DNA of 64,000 nt, taken from Candidatus Zhuqueibacterota bacterium (GTDB lineage Bacteria > Zhuqueibacterota > Zhuqueibacteria > Residuimicrobiales > Oceaniaggregativiventaceae). This document shows, piece after piece, positions 36,168 to 44,290 of the stretch. How positions within the stretch are numbered: the first letter of the stretch is position 1; each line of letters begins with the position of its first letter. The notes below the pieces were generated by a model. It made no database searches, was not told where the DNA came from, and worked only from the letters and a program-made list of their open reading frames with translations. The stretch lies in the NCBI GenBank assembly GCA_014728115.1, contig WJME01000210.1:1-64000 (forward strand), given 5' to 3'. The position numbers and the translations under genes are program-made.

Positions 36168-36686
36168 TTAAGAGCGTTTTGAACCAAAAGCCTTGTCCAG
36201 TTCTTTGCCGAGAAGAGCACGAAATTCATTATCAAAGAGTTCCACATTTTCCTGGTATTGCTGCCTGAATTGCTTTAACAACTGTTGCAATTGCTCGATA
36301 ATGTGTTGTGTCAGCACTCTGATCAATCCCAAAGCAATGGACTTGTGAAACAGAACGACAAGAAGATAATCATCTCCCAGGCTGCACAAGTATAGATTCT
36401 GCTTGACTCCTTCATGAAAAATAAAGCTAAAACGATCGCCATTTTGAGTCAATTTTGCCATTTCGGATGTGGCTAAAAAATCTCCTGCGGCCAGGGCAGT
36501 CAGAGAAGCCACTTGAGATTGATTCAGGTATCCCTGATAAGCAATAGGATAACCGTTCATGTCTGCAAATACACAAAGAGTTGCCCGGGATCGTTTTAAA
36601 AAATCCTGTAATAAATCTGCAACTTTTTTAAAACTCTCTTCAGAAAGTACAATCCGTTTGCCATTCTCACGTTGCCTAGCTTGCAT
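36168..36686 (-). CDS. Roadblock/LC7 domain protein (MglB-like candidate)
   Basis: A 172-residue cytoplasmic protein. The Roadblock domain spans about residues 20-120 (VADLLQDFLKRSRATLCVFA, MNGYPIAYQGYL, VASLTALAAGDFLATSEM, then FSFIFHEGVKQNLYLCSLGD). A helical tail rich in Gln follows (EQLQQLLKQFRQQYQE) and could form a coiled coil. The gene is immediately upstream of mglA, the usual place of the partner MglB, which speeds GTP hydrolysis by MglA. Assignment as MglB is inference from position and fold. Confidence 0.82.
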   Translation of the reverse strand: MQARQRENGKRIVLSEESFKKVADLLQDFLKRSRATLCVFADMNGYPIAYQGYLNQSQVASLTALAAGDFLATSEMAKLTQNGDRFSFIFHEGVKQNLYLCSLGDDYLLVVLFHKSIALGLIRVLTQHIIEQLQQLLKQFRQQYQENVELFDNEFRALLGKELDKAFGSKRS

Positions 36687-36717
36687 CTATCTACCCCATG
36701 ATTCGGGTTTATAGGTC

Positions 36718-37446
36718 TTAACGACCGTGACTCAGCCTCTCGATTAAAAAAGGTGGTAGATGGTGGTCTCGCATTTGATCTTGGACAATTTCAACAGGAT
36801 AAGAGATCCGTAAACGTTTTAAAAGAGCATGGTCACGATCATAGAGTACCCAGGATGCCTCGGGATTATTGTCACGCGGCTGCCCGACACTTCCGACATT
36901 AATAATGTATCGTTTTTCTTTTTCCAACACCATTTTTACAGAGGACTCTTTATTCACTCCCATTTTGGGATGATAGGAAAAAACCAATGGATAATGAGAA
37001 TGCCCGATAAAACAGAGCTGCTGCTCAAAACACTCAAACTCGGTTTCGGCTTCTCTTGGTGATAAAACATAATTCCAAAAGTCCGGATTACATGGTGAAG
37101 CGTGAACAAAAAAGCACTCTTGCCATGACTTTTCCACAGGGAGCTGCTGCAAATATTTTGCATTCTCTGGAGTTAATTGCTGCCGAGTCCATTGTATTGC
37201 TTGACTTGCAAACGTGTTGAAACTGTCGACATTCATAAGACCGATAGCAGCATAATCGTGATTGCCCAACAACACAATATCAGCCGCTTTTTCGACCATC
37301 TGAATACATTCATTTGGTTTTGGACCATAGCCCACAATATCGCCTAAACACACAATCATATCGCATTGATATTCGCGGATAGATACCAGAACTTTTTCCA
37401 AGGCAACAAGATTGGCGTGAATATCCGATATCACAGCTATTTTCAA
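36718..37446 (-). CDS. Calcineurin-like metallophosphoesterase (YfcE/DUF2437-type)
   Basis: A 243-residue phosphoesterase with the full two-metal motif set: IAVISDIHANL, CLGDIVGYGP, LGNHDY, FVHASPCNP and FIGHSHYPLVF. Substrates in this family vary (nucleotides, phosphodiesters, protein phosphates) and are not predictable here. Homology begins at KIAVISDIHANL. The TTG at 37446 is chosen because a GGTGG ribosome site precedes it. The longer frame from 37527 starts inside the promoter. It is the first gene of the operon with the Roadblock-MglA genes, 31 bases ahead, which may hint at a role in nucleotide or protein-phosphate signalling. Confidence 0.86.
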   Translation of the reverse strand: MKIAVISDIHANLVALEKVLVSIREYQCDMIVCLGDIVGYGPKPNECIQMVEKAADIVLLGNHDYAAIGLMNVDSFNTFASQAIQWTRQQLTPENAKYLQQLPVEKSWQECFFVHASPCNPDFWNYVLSPREAETEFECFEQQLCFIGHSHYPLVFSYHPKMGVNKESSVKMVLEKEKRYIINVGSVGQPRDNNPEASWVLYDRDHALLKRLRISYPVEIVQDQMRDHHLPPFLIERLSHGR

Positions 37447-37498
37447 AACGCGTCCACCACCTTTGGCCAGAGGTATTACTATCACCCTGAATTTATTC

Positions 37499-37527
37499 AA
37501 TATACCATTTGAGTAAACGCAAAGCAA
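37499..37527 (-). promoter_or_regulatory. Sigma-70 promoter of metallophosphoesterase-Roadblock-MglA operon
   Basis: On the minus strand TTGCTT (37527-37522) is followed by 17 bases and TATATT (37504-37499), with a TGG extension directly before the -10 box (extended -10). Transcription would start near 37492, leaving about 46 bases of leader before the TTG start at 37446. Confidence 0.5.
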
Positions 37528-37734
37528 GTAAATTTTAGCAAGATTGAAATGCTCGCGACATTAAAACAAGGCAGAAACAAAGAATACACAAAACTATCGA
37601 TTCAGAATGATTATGGGTCCTCATAGATGGGAATCAAAAGAGGCATTGGAGGAAACTCGAAAGACCCAATAAAAGCAAAGATGATCACACCGCCTCATAC
37701 CAAAGTGACAGAGCAAGAAAGGGAGAAAGTTAAT

Positions 37735-37757
37735 AAAATGTAAATATTTTACATTTT
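37735..37757. repeat. Perfect inverted repeat AAAATGTAAA-TAT-TTTACATTTT
   Basis: Ten-base arms with a three-base spacer, 44 bases beyond the stop of the DUF4835 gene. It could be a weak AT-only terminator hairpin for that gene. It could also be an operator, since the plus-strand promoter-like sequence at 37762-37790 starts five bases after it. Free energy would be low for a terminator of this composition. Confidence 0.4.
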
Positions 37758-37800
37758 TTAGTTGACTTTATCTTCGAAAAACAATACTATTATAACGAGA

Positions 37801-38649
37801 TTATCTGTTTAATATCTCCTGATATGCTCTTTGATGCGATGGATCGAGAATCATCATTGTGCGCAGTGGGGATTTGTCTAGAGCACGACGATAGATCTCC
37901 AACATCTCCATGTAATGAGCGTCGATAAATTTTTTTGCATATTCATCTTCGGGATCAAGTCGTAATATGTCATCCAATCGTTCGATCGCAGTCGAAACAT
38001 GTTCCCGGGCTTTGGCATTGTTTTGATTCACAAAGGATAGCCCATAATAATAATAATCAACCATTTCCCGATAAGGACGGTGTTGGTCGCTGAGCAATCT
38101 TTCGACCAGCTCCAGACGACGATCCCAACCGTTAATGAAACGACCCAAGCCGAATTTACTTTGTTCGGCAATCTGTTTTGCTTTTTCGAAATAGACGTTT
38201 CCAGCAAGGGTACCCCATTTATCAAACTCAAAACCCAGGATCAGATAGATATAAAAATCGAGCATACTTGTAAAAGAATCCAGCGTTCCTTCGCTGTGAA
38301 CCAGCATATCACCAGACTGGTGTGCAAAACGCCAGCGTTGATCGAAAAACTGTACATCATAATTGTTATGAATCAACAATTTACCGTCATAACGTTCTTC
38401 TGCACCGGAAGATCGATCAGAAAGAATCAACTGTATATTGATATACACGGGTGTATTCCAAGGATCATCGGTCCAATCATAGCTATTCAAATAGTGCATG
38501 ACTTTGTCCGGGAAATCACGGAGCTTTTCACGCTTGTCCTGAGGCAATGCTTCCTCTTCCAATTCCACCTCAGCTTCGATTCGCTGCCCATAGACAAAGC
38601 CGGACACCAGGATCAGGAATAAAACAACGGTTCTCAAGAGAACACGCAT
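37801..38649 (-). CDS. DUF4835 family protein, type IX secretion PorD-like
   Basis: A 282-residue exported protein (signal peptide 1-21, ending VYGQ). The body matches DUF4835: paired helices and strands with YINIQLILSDRSSGAEERYD, VQFFDQRWRFAHQSGD, DFYIYLILGFEFDKWG, AKQIAEQSKFGLGRFINGWD and YREMVDYYYYGLSFVNQ. In Bacteroidota this family is, to my recollection, annotated as the type IX secretion protein PorD; I could not check this. The presence of four proteins with type A-like sorting domains in the window agrees with a working secretion system. It is divergent from a PorV-like barrel gene, with only about 50 bases between starts. Confidence 0.8.
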   Translation of the reverse strand: MRVLLRTVVLFLILVSGFVYGQRIEAEVELEEEALPQDKREKLRDFPDKVMHYLNSYDWTDDPWNTPVYINIQLILSDRSSGAEERYDGKLLIHNNYDVQFFDQRWRFAHQSGDMLVHSEGTLDSFTSMLDFYIYLILGFEFDKWGTLAGNVYFEKAKQIAEQSKFGLGRFINGWDRRLELVERLLSDQHRPYREMVDYYYYGLSFVNQNNAKAREHVSTAIERLDDILRLDPEDEYAKKFIDAHYMEMLEIYRRALDKSPLRTMMILDPSHQRAYQEILNR

Positions 38650-38699
38650 AAGACCTCCAAAATATCATCGATGTATAGAATGAACCATTAAAGGCGGTG

Positions 38700-39548
38700 T
38701 TGGGTTCCATGAAAGACCCTCATAATATGATATTTTCAACGCTTTTTTGCAAGTATTATATGGTTGCGATCATTTGGATGACGATTTCTTGCCCTCTGCA
38801 GGCTGCATTTGAAACCCAAAACATCGCAGTGCGATATCATGCCCTCGCCGGAGCCGGCTGTGCAGCACAAAATGATCCTTCAATGATGCTACAAAATCCA
38901 GCCAGTTCTCATGGATCTCATTCGCTTTACCTATATGCATCGTTTTCAAGGCTGTACAACACTGATATCCACTCTTCAGCTCTGGTCGGAGCCTTTGACT
39001 GTAAAAATCACATGATCAACCTCGGCGTTTTATCTTTGGGAAATGAGCTCTATCACGAGACAACTTGCGTTGTGGGGATTTCAAAATCAATACGTCCTGC
39101 AATGTGTGTCGGGATAAATACCCGGCTCGGGCAACTCTCCATAGCCGGCTATGGAGAGGCCAGGATGGCAGCGCTCGATTTGGGCCTGCAGGTAAAGATC
39201 CTGAATGGGCTGTATTTTGGATCTACCATTACCAATTGCCTGGGGGCAAACATTGGCAAGGAACCGCTTCCTCAAGGCATGCAATCAGGGTTTCATGCAC
39301 TTCTTTCCCCTAGATGGTCTTTACATTTTGATATTTTCAAAGACGTCGACTTTGCCACCGATATCCGTTGTGGAGCAGAATACAGCCCCTTTTCCTCATT
39401 GACCCTACGCTTGGGGACAGGTACAAAACCATCAAGATTTGCAGCTGGCTTTGGTCTGCTCATCCATAATCTTTCTATCGAATATGGATTCGACTCTCAT
39501 CTAACCCTGGGACTGACCCATCAATGCGCACTGGCACTGGTATTATAA
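38700..39548 (+). CDS. PorV/UPF0164-like outer-membrane beta-barrel protein
   Basis: A protein of about 282 residues with a signal peptide ending near CPLQAAF. The start of the mature part, VRYHALAGAGCAAQNDPSMM followed by LQNPAS, is the N-terminal hallmark of the PorV/PorQ/FadL-like barrels (compare GxxxMGGAxxAxxDDxxAxxxNPAG). Alternating strands with Gly turns follow to the C terminus. PorV carries cargo to the type IX translocon or attachment complex; whether this protein does so is unproven. Start choice is uncertain: TTG at 38700 has AAAGG 5 bases upstream, while ATG at 38709 lacks a nearby site. It overlaps the next gene by 25 bases. Confidence 0.72.
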   Translation: MGSMKDPHNMIFSTLFCKYYMVAIIWMTISCPLQAAFETQNIAVRYHALAGAGCAAQNDPSMMLQNPASSHGSHSLYLYASFSRLYNTDIHSSALVGAFDCKNHMINLGVLSLGNELYHETTCVVGISKSIRPAMCVGINTRLGQLSIAGYGEARMAALDLGLQVKILNGLYFGSTITNCLGANIGKEPLPQGMQSGFHALLSPRWSLHFDIFKDVDFATDIRCGAEYSPFSSLTLRLGTGTKPSRFAAGFGLLIHNLSIEYGFDSHLTLGLTHQCALALVL

Positions 39549-41455
39549 ATATTACAAATCTCTTTTCTCTTTTTTACCTCTTTTGGGCATTGCCTCTACC
39601 TGCCCAATGGGCAGACTGGGAGCAAATCATTGCATCAGAAGGTGAGAATTCTGCATTGCAGGATTTATTTGATAATCCTATCGAGATTAACCACGCCAGC
39701 AAAGAGGAGCTTTTACAGCTCCCCTGGATTTCCGAGCAAAAGGCAGAAAGAATCATCAGCACCAGGACGCGATTAAATGGATTTCAATCATGGCAGGAAC
39801 TCATTGCCGAAGGCTTGTTTTCACATACAGAGATCCACTTTTTTCAACAGATCTTTACGCTCTCTCCCGCACGACACACCTCACTGATCCTGAAAGGCCG
39901 GCATCGACTCTCGTTTCGAAACGAAAAATCAAAAGGAGAATTACAGCATAAATTCTCCGGCAACCGATACCGAATGTATAATCGGCTCGATATTAGAGTG
40001 GGTGATCACTTGCAAACAGGATTGGTCACGGAAAAAGACCCTGGTGAGGCCTCAATAACTGATTATATCACCGGGGTTCTCGATGTCTCGATCCCCCACC
40101 TCAACAGTCGTTGCCTGGTCGGTCAATTCACACTCGAAAATGGTACAGGCCTTTACACCAACTCGCCCTATCGCTACGGCTATTCGGATCAGCCCATTCA
40201 TAATGCAAAACCAATGCAACACCGAACAAGACCCTTTCTGGCCACCAATGAAAATCAGGGATACAGGGGCATTGCCGTGGAAGTTTATCGCCCCGTTCAT
40301 CTCACAGCAATCTTTAGTCAAAGAAATAAAGCCGCAACGCTTGAAAACAATAGAATTACCAGCTTTTACAATAGCGGATATTACCGGTCTGAAACAGAAA
40401 AAGAAAAAAAGAATAAAGTCAAAGAAAAAATTATTGGTTTATTGCTTTCATATCCTTTTGAACAATTTATGCTGTCGGTAGGCATTCGACAAACCAGCAC
40501 ATCATTGCCCTTGACATATAAAAAGGAATTGGAACAAATAGGCTCATTTGCCGGTTCCAGTCGTAAATCGGCAAGTGTCTATCTTCAGGGGCATAAAATT
40601 CCCATTTTCTTCGAATGGACTCTAACTATAGGAGGAGGATATGCCCTAAACGGAGGATGTCTTTGGAAGCAAAAATCCTCACAAATGATTCTGGTTTATC
40701 GTCACTATCAACGCGGCGCAGTCTCCGAGCTGGGATCAGGCCTTGCCAATCGGTCAGAGAATGAAACAGGCATCTACTGGGGTCTCTTGTGGCACAGCAG
40801 GCAAAAAATCAAACTCTCAGCTTTTTTCGACCACTCTATCAATACCCTGCCCGAGTCCCGTCGTCCTCTGCTGATGCCCAATACAAGCTGGATGGGAAAG
40901 ATCGATTATCGTATAAACCCTGTATGGGCCTTTGCCTGTCGATACAAAAACAAGGTTAGCTATCCACTCATGTCCGAAAAGGACCCCTATGGAAACCGTG
41001 TTGTCAAAAGTGTGACAACTCGCTCTGATCAGTGGCGCATTGCACTTGATGGCACGCTGACAAAATCCGTTTTGTGGAGAAACAAAATAGAGTTTCATAG
41101 CTCGATGATCAACCGGGACCGCTTTAACGCGATATTGATGAGTCAGTCATTCGATTTAAATGTCAAACCCCTTCGTATCATCGTACACTGGACCCTATAC
41201 GAGTCTCCCCATTATAGCACTCGATTTTATCATTATAGTTTTAGTGTGCCGGGGAGTTTTGCTCTCAAAACACTCTATGGACGCGGCGCTCAAACAGGAC
41301 TACTTTTATACATTCAGCCAACTGCAAAATTTTTATTGACCCTGTCTGCGCTTCAAACATGTTACCGGGATCGTGCAAAACATGGCAGCGGGCTTGATGA
41401 ATGGCTGGGAGAATCAGAACATCAATTCAGTTTTCAGATCAAATGGCAGCTTTGA
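39524..41455 (+). CDS. Helix-hairpin-helix domain fused to outer-membrane beta-barrel
   Basis: A 643-residue exported protein (signal peptide ending LPAQ). Residues about 45-115 hold two helix-hairpin-helix units of the ComEA type (IEINHASKEELLQLPWISEQ, then KAERIISTRTRLNGFQSWQE). The rest (about 125-643) is a predicted barrel of some 20 or more strands, ending in the aromatic-flanked FQIKWQL. HHH units bind DNA without sequence preference or mediate protein contacts. Proteins with this layout occur in the FCB group as uncharacterised outer-membrane proteins. The ATG lies within the end of the PorV-like gene in another frame, so the two are probably co-translated. Confidence 0.8.
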   Translation: MRTGTGIINITNLFSLFYLFWALPLPAQWADWEQIIASEGENSALQDLFDNPIEINHASKEELLQLPWISEQKAERIISTRTRLNGFQSWQELIAEGLFSHTEIHFFQQIFTLSPARHTSLILKGRHRLSFRNEKSKGELQHKFSGNRYRMYNRLDIRVGDHLQTGLVTEKDPGEASITDYITGVLDVSIPHLNSRCLVGQFTLENGTGLYTNSPYRYGYSDQPIHNAKPMQHRTRPFLATNENQGYRGIAVEVYRPVHLTAIFSQRNKAATLENNRITSFYNSGYYRSETEKEKKNKVKEKIIGLLLSYPFEQFMLSVGIRQTSTSLPLTYKKELEQIGSFAGSSRKSASVYLQGHKIPIFFEWTLTIGGGYALNGGCLWKQKSSQMILVYRHYQRGAVSELGSGLANRSENETGIYWGLLWHSRQKIKLSAFFDHSINTLPESRRPLLMPNTSWMGKIDYRINPVWAFACRYKNKVSYPLMSEKDPYGNRVVKSVTTRSDQWRIALDGTLTKSVLWRNKIEFHSSMINRDRFNAILMSQSFDLNVKPLRIIVHWTLYESPHYSTRFYHYSFSVPGSFALKTLYGRGAQTGLLLYIQPTAKFLLTLSALQTCYRDRAKHGSGLDEWLGESEHQFSFQIKWQL

Positions 41456-41521
41456 AATAGTTGTTGAACTTTAACAATATTATCGTTAAAATATCATGAT
41501 AATTAATCATTTGGGTAAAAC

Positions 41522-42091
41522 ATGTTGCAACCATTAGGACAAAAGCTCTATTTCCAACTATGCCGCATCAAAAGTAAATGGCAGCCACCGCATTACATCA
41601 ACATTGGTAAAGAACTGCAACAAGCCAGACACATCCTGCTGTGCTTACCTTCTGATAGTCAAGGACACCAGTATGCACAAGGACAGTTGTCTGAGTTTCG
41701 CAAAATTTTTAGAGACGCACGCCTCACGATTTTGCATGACGCACGCCACACCATACAAAACATCCCAAGGTTATGTCATGTGATCAGTTATGGAGAGCAA
41801 GAGTTCAATGCATTCGGATTGCCTAAAAAAGCAGTTCTAAATTCGATCTTTGACAGCAAAGTCGATCTTTTCTTTGATCTCAATCGTCATAAAAATAACC
41901 ACGCCACGCTTTTTGCCTGTTACAGCAAAGCAAAATTGCGTATCGGTTTTGATCATGAACACAGCCACTTTTACAATTTTGTAATCCGATTTCAAGCCCC
42001 ACAAGGATGGCGAGAAGCTTTTTCGATTTTGTTCAAATATGTACTGGGTATTCAGTGTCGACTTGAACACGTTGTTGCAGAAGATTCTTGA
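41522..42091 (+). CDS. Small GT9-like or DUF6913-like protein
   Basis: A 189-residue cytoplasmic protein. The pattern resembles the N-terminal half of heptosyltransferases (GT9): a strand ARHILLCLPSDSQGH, then VDLFFDLNRHKNNHATLFA and YSKAKLRIGFDHEHSHFYNF. The nucleotide-sugar domain is absent, so it is not an active GT9 by itself. It also recalls the Bacteroidota family DUF6913, of unknown role. It stands alone 66 bases after the HHH-barrel gene; between them lies a TTTAAC-N9-GTTAAA inverted repeat (41470-41490). Coding is likely; the function is not known. Confidence 0.62.
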   Translation: MLQPLGQKLYFQLCRIKSKWQPPHYINIGKELQQARHILLCLPSDSQGHQYAQGQLSEFRKIFRDARLTILHDARHTIQNIPRLCHVISYGEQEFNAFGLPKKAVLNSIFDSKVDLFFDLNRHKNNHATLFACYSKAKLRIGFDHEHSHFYNFVIRFQAPQGWREAFSILFKYVLGIQCRLEHVVAEDS

Positions 42092-42193
42092 TACACACAG
42101 AATAAGTTGCTGTTTTTATTGATATTTTATTATTCAAGGCATGGCTGCCCTTAAAATTTTTGATATGAATTATTTGTTGGATTTTTGAAATTC

Positions 42194-42209
42194 AGGCATA
42201 AAAATTGCT
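42194..42209 (+). promoter_or_regulatory. Candidate sigma-54 promoter of the diguanylate cyclase gene
   Basis: AGGCATAAAAATTGCT keeps the GGCA and TTGC blocks of the sigma-54 consensus at exact GG to GC spacing, with mismatches at the first T, the C and the following G. It lies 50 bases before the GTG start. A single TGATACA half site overlaps the preceding gene's stop (42089-42095), about 109 bases upstream. This is weaker than the two sites of the exopolysaccharide region. Confidence 0.45.
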
Positions 42210-42258
42210 GTTCACCTGTTAACAAGCGTAAAGACTCAAAGCGTGAGGTGAACATAAC

Positions 42259-43386
42259 GTGTCAAGTTCGAACATCAAACCACTGATAGATCCTGTGGAC
42301 ATTGATTCTACAAATCTTCAAACCCATTGTGCAGAGTTGAATGTGGCGAATCGCAAATTACAGTCCCGCCTCGATGAACTGGAATTATTTGTACAAATCA
42401 ATTCTTCCCTGTCTCTGGTGCTTGATTATAAAGAAACATTGGATACCATACGCCAATTCTTCCTCGCTCATTTTAATCTCGAAAGTTTTGCCTTGGTGCT
42501 GAAAGAAGAGACTCGAGAAATGAAAGTCCGGGCATGTTTCGGCCGCGATACCATAGAAGGACAAATCGTAGACTATAATTCCGATACATTCTTTTATAAA
42601 GAAACATTTGAGCAGAGAAAACCGGTTTACTGCCGGGACTTGAGTAAACAAAATCATTGTCTAAAATGGTTCAATTCTTCACAGGGTTCTCTTCTGGCCA
42701 TCCCGCTTGCCAACAAGATCCTGGGATTTATGGGGCTTTTATTATTGAGACGGCCCATGTCAGATGCATTTACAGGGTCAGAAATTGACTTTCTTAAACG
42801 CATCGGAGACCATGTCACATCAGTAATGACCCGGATTCTTATTCATCAAAAAACAAAAAACCTGGCATTTACCGATGAATTGACAGGGGTCTTTAATCGG
42901 CGTTATTTCAATCAGCGTTATGCACGTGAAATTGGTCGCGCTAAACGGTATAATCGTCGCCTGTCTGCGTTGATGATCGACATTGATCATTTTAAGCAAT
43001 ATAATGATACCCTCGGTCACATTATGGGTGATCAGGTTCTACAGCATATGGCAGAGATCTTTGAAAACAATATTCGCAAAGCAGATGTAATTAGCCGGTA
43101 TGGTGGAGAAGAATTTGTGATCATATTGCCGGAAATCGACGCTGCACGGGCTGTCATAGTGGCAGAAAAATTGCGCACAGTAGTAGAAAATTCAAATTTT
43201 CCGGGCACAGAAAAATTGCCAGCAGGCAAAATAACCATTTCTATTGGAGTGGCTTCGTTCCCACAGGATGGCTCTGCACCTGCAGAGGTTTTGAATGAGG
43301 CAGATAAAGCACTTTATATGGCCAAAAAAATGGGCAGAAATCGGGTGGTGGATTCCTCGATGTTAAAAGAAATGCAAATGCAATAG
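42259..43386 (+). CDS. GAF-GGDEF diguanylate cyclase
   Basis: A 375-residue cytoplasmic enzyme making cyclic di-GMP from two GTP. A short coiled coil (about 20-45) leads into a GAF-type sensor domain (about 50-190; TIRQFFLAHFNLESFALVLK, SLLAIPLANKILGFMGLLLL). The GGDEF domain follows (about 205-370) with LAFTDELTGVFNRRYFNQRY, the active site GGEEF (282-286) and the inhibitory I-site RKAD (273-276), five residues before it. The enzyme should be active and product-inhibited. The GTG start is preceded by GAGGTGAA. A sigma-54-like promoter stands upstream. Cyclic di-GMP is a common activator of exopolysaccharide output, which fits the window. Confidence 0.94.
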   Translation: MSSSNIKPLIDPVDIDSTNLQTHCAELNVANRKLQSRLDELELFVQINSSLSLVLDYKETLDTIRQFFLAHFNLESFALVLKEETREMKVRACFGRDTIEGQIVDYNSDTFFYKETFEQRKPVYCRDLSKQNHCLKWFNSSQGSLLAIPLANKILGFMGLLLLRRPMSDAFTGSEIDFLKRIGDHVTSVMTRILIHQKTKNLAFTDELTGVFNRRYFNQRYAREIGRAKRYNRRLSALMIDIDHFKQYNDTLGHIMGDQVLQHMAEIFENNIRKADVISRYGGEEFVIILPEIDAARAVIVAEKLRTVVENSNFPGTEKLPAGKITISIGVASFPQDGSAPAEVLNEADKALYMAKKMGRNRVVDSSMLKEMQMQ

Positions 43387-43399
43387 TTGTTCATAGGGT

Positions 43400-44281
43400 T
43401 CAGAACCATCCTTTGACCAACTTTTTGATTCCTGCGAGGGCGTTTTCAGCAGCAAATTCACCTTCCTGAATAAGCCACTCGAGTTTATCAAATTGTGACC
43501 AATGGAACTCTCCAACACTGGGTTGCAGCAGAAAATCGGCTTCCTTGATCAATTCGTTATGGTAATGACGCGCGGTAATCTGATAACTTTGCAACACGAT
43601 GTCGATGATATTGTCGAGTTCAGGCTCTCTGGGCAAAATCTTGGAAACATCTACAGCAAGCACCTTGCTTTTGGGCACAAGCTTTTTTACAGCTCGTATC
43701 GGAACAGGCGAAGTAGCAGCGCCATCTATCAACAATCTGCCATTGGTATCGACCGGAGGCAAATAACCGGGTAATGCAGCACTCGCTGTCACGGCTTCGA
43801 GTATAGAACCTTTATTCAAAATCACCTCATCCCCATCGATAAGATCCGAAGCTACAGCCGCAAACGGGATGCGGGTTTCCTGCAAGAGCCCATCCTCTAG
43901 CAAAAATTCAAGCGTTGTGCTCAATCTCTCCATACCAAACACAGATCGTCGATAAGCAGCTACATTCATCGCCACAGATTCCTTGATATTTCTTGCCAGA
44001 TGGTCGAGCCAGTTATCAGACAAACGCTTTTTACCAGATGCATCGAGTCCGGTTGTTTTGAATGAGGGATTTTTCAATAAACTCTTGAATTTTTCCTCAA
44101 CTGCTTTGGCATCCAATAGCTGTGCATAAACTGCGCCGACAATGGCTCCCATACTCGTCCCTACGATAAATTCGATGGGGATCTTTTCGCGCTCTAAAAT
44201 TTTAAGAACACCGATATGAGCAAATCCCCGGGCTCCACCGCCGCCCAACGCCAAACCGATCGAACGTTTGAATACTCCCAT
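43400..44281 (-). CDS. Patatin-like phospholipase
   Basis: A 293-residue lipid acyl hydrolase of the bacterial patatin/RssA type. The oxyanion motif is GGGGARGFAHIGVL (13-26), the nucleophile elbow GTSMG (Ser43), and the catalytic Asp lies in LLIDGAATSPVPI. Ser-Asp dyad enzymes of this class act on membrane phospholipids; no signal peptide is present. The ATG at 44281 is chosen over GTG at 44290, with TAGG upstream. It is the last gene of the cyclophilin-subtilase-patatin operon, 9 bases after the subtilase, and is convergent with the diguanylate cyclase (13 bases between stops). Confidence 0.92.
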   Translation of the reverse strand: MGVFKRSIGLALGGGGARGFAHIGVLKILEREKIPIEFIVGTSMGAIVGAVYAQLLDAKAVEEKFKSLLKNPSFKTTGLDASGKKRLSDNWLDHLARNIKESVAMNVAAYRRSVFGMERLSTTLEFLLEDGLLQETRIPFAAVASDLIDGDEVILNKGSILEAVTASAALPGYLPPVDTNGRLLIDGAATSPVPIRAVKKLVPKSKVLAVDVSKILPREPELDNIIDIVLQSYQITARHYHNELIKEADFLLQPSVGEFHWSQFDKLEWLIQEGEFAAENALAGIKKLVKGWF

Positions 44282-44290
44282 GATTTGCAC

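Larger units (their letters stand above)
37447..37800. other. 354-base intergenic region between metallophosphoesterase and DUF4835 genes
   Basis: No gene is supported. At the left it holds the promoter of the metallophosphoesterase operon (37499-37527). At the right it holds a perfect AT-rich inverted repeat (37735-37757) followed on the plus strand by a promoter-like TTGACT (37762-37767), 17 bases, TACTAT (37785-37790), which would point antisense into the DUF4835 gene. The middle (about 37560-37720) is purine-rich on the plus strand and otherwise featureless. Confidence 0.5.

Noticed and set aside
43387-43412. Terminator between the convergent diguanylate cyclase and patatin genes
   Set aside because: GGTTC-A-GAACC leaves a one-base loop and cannot fold; nothing else hairpin-like is present.
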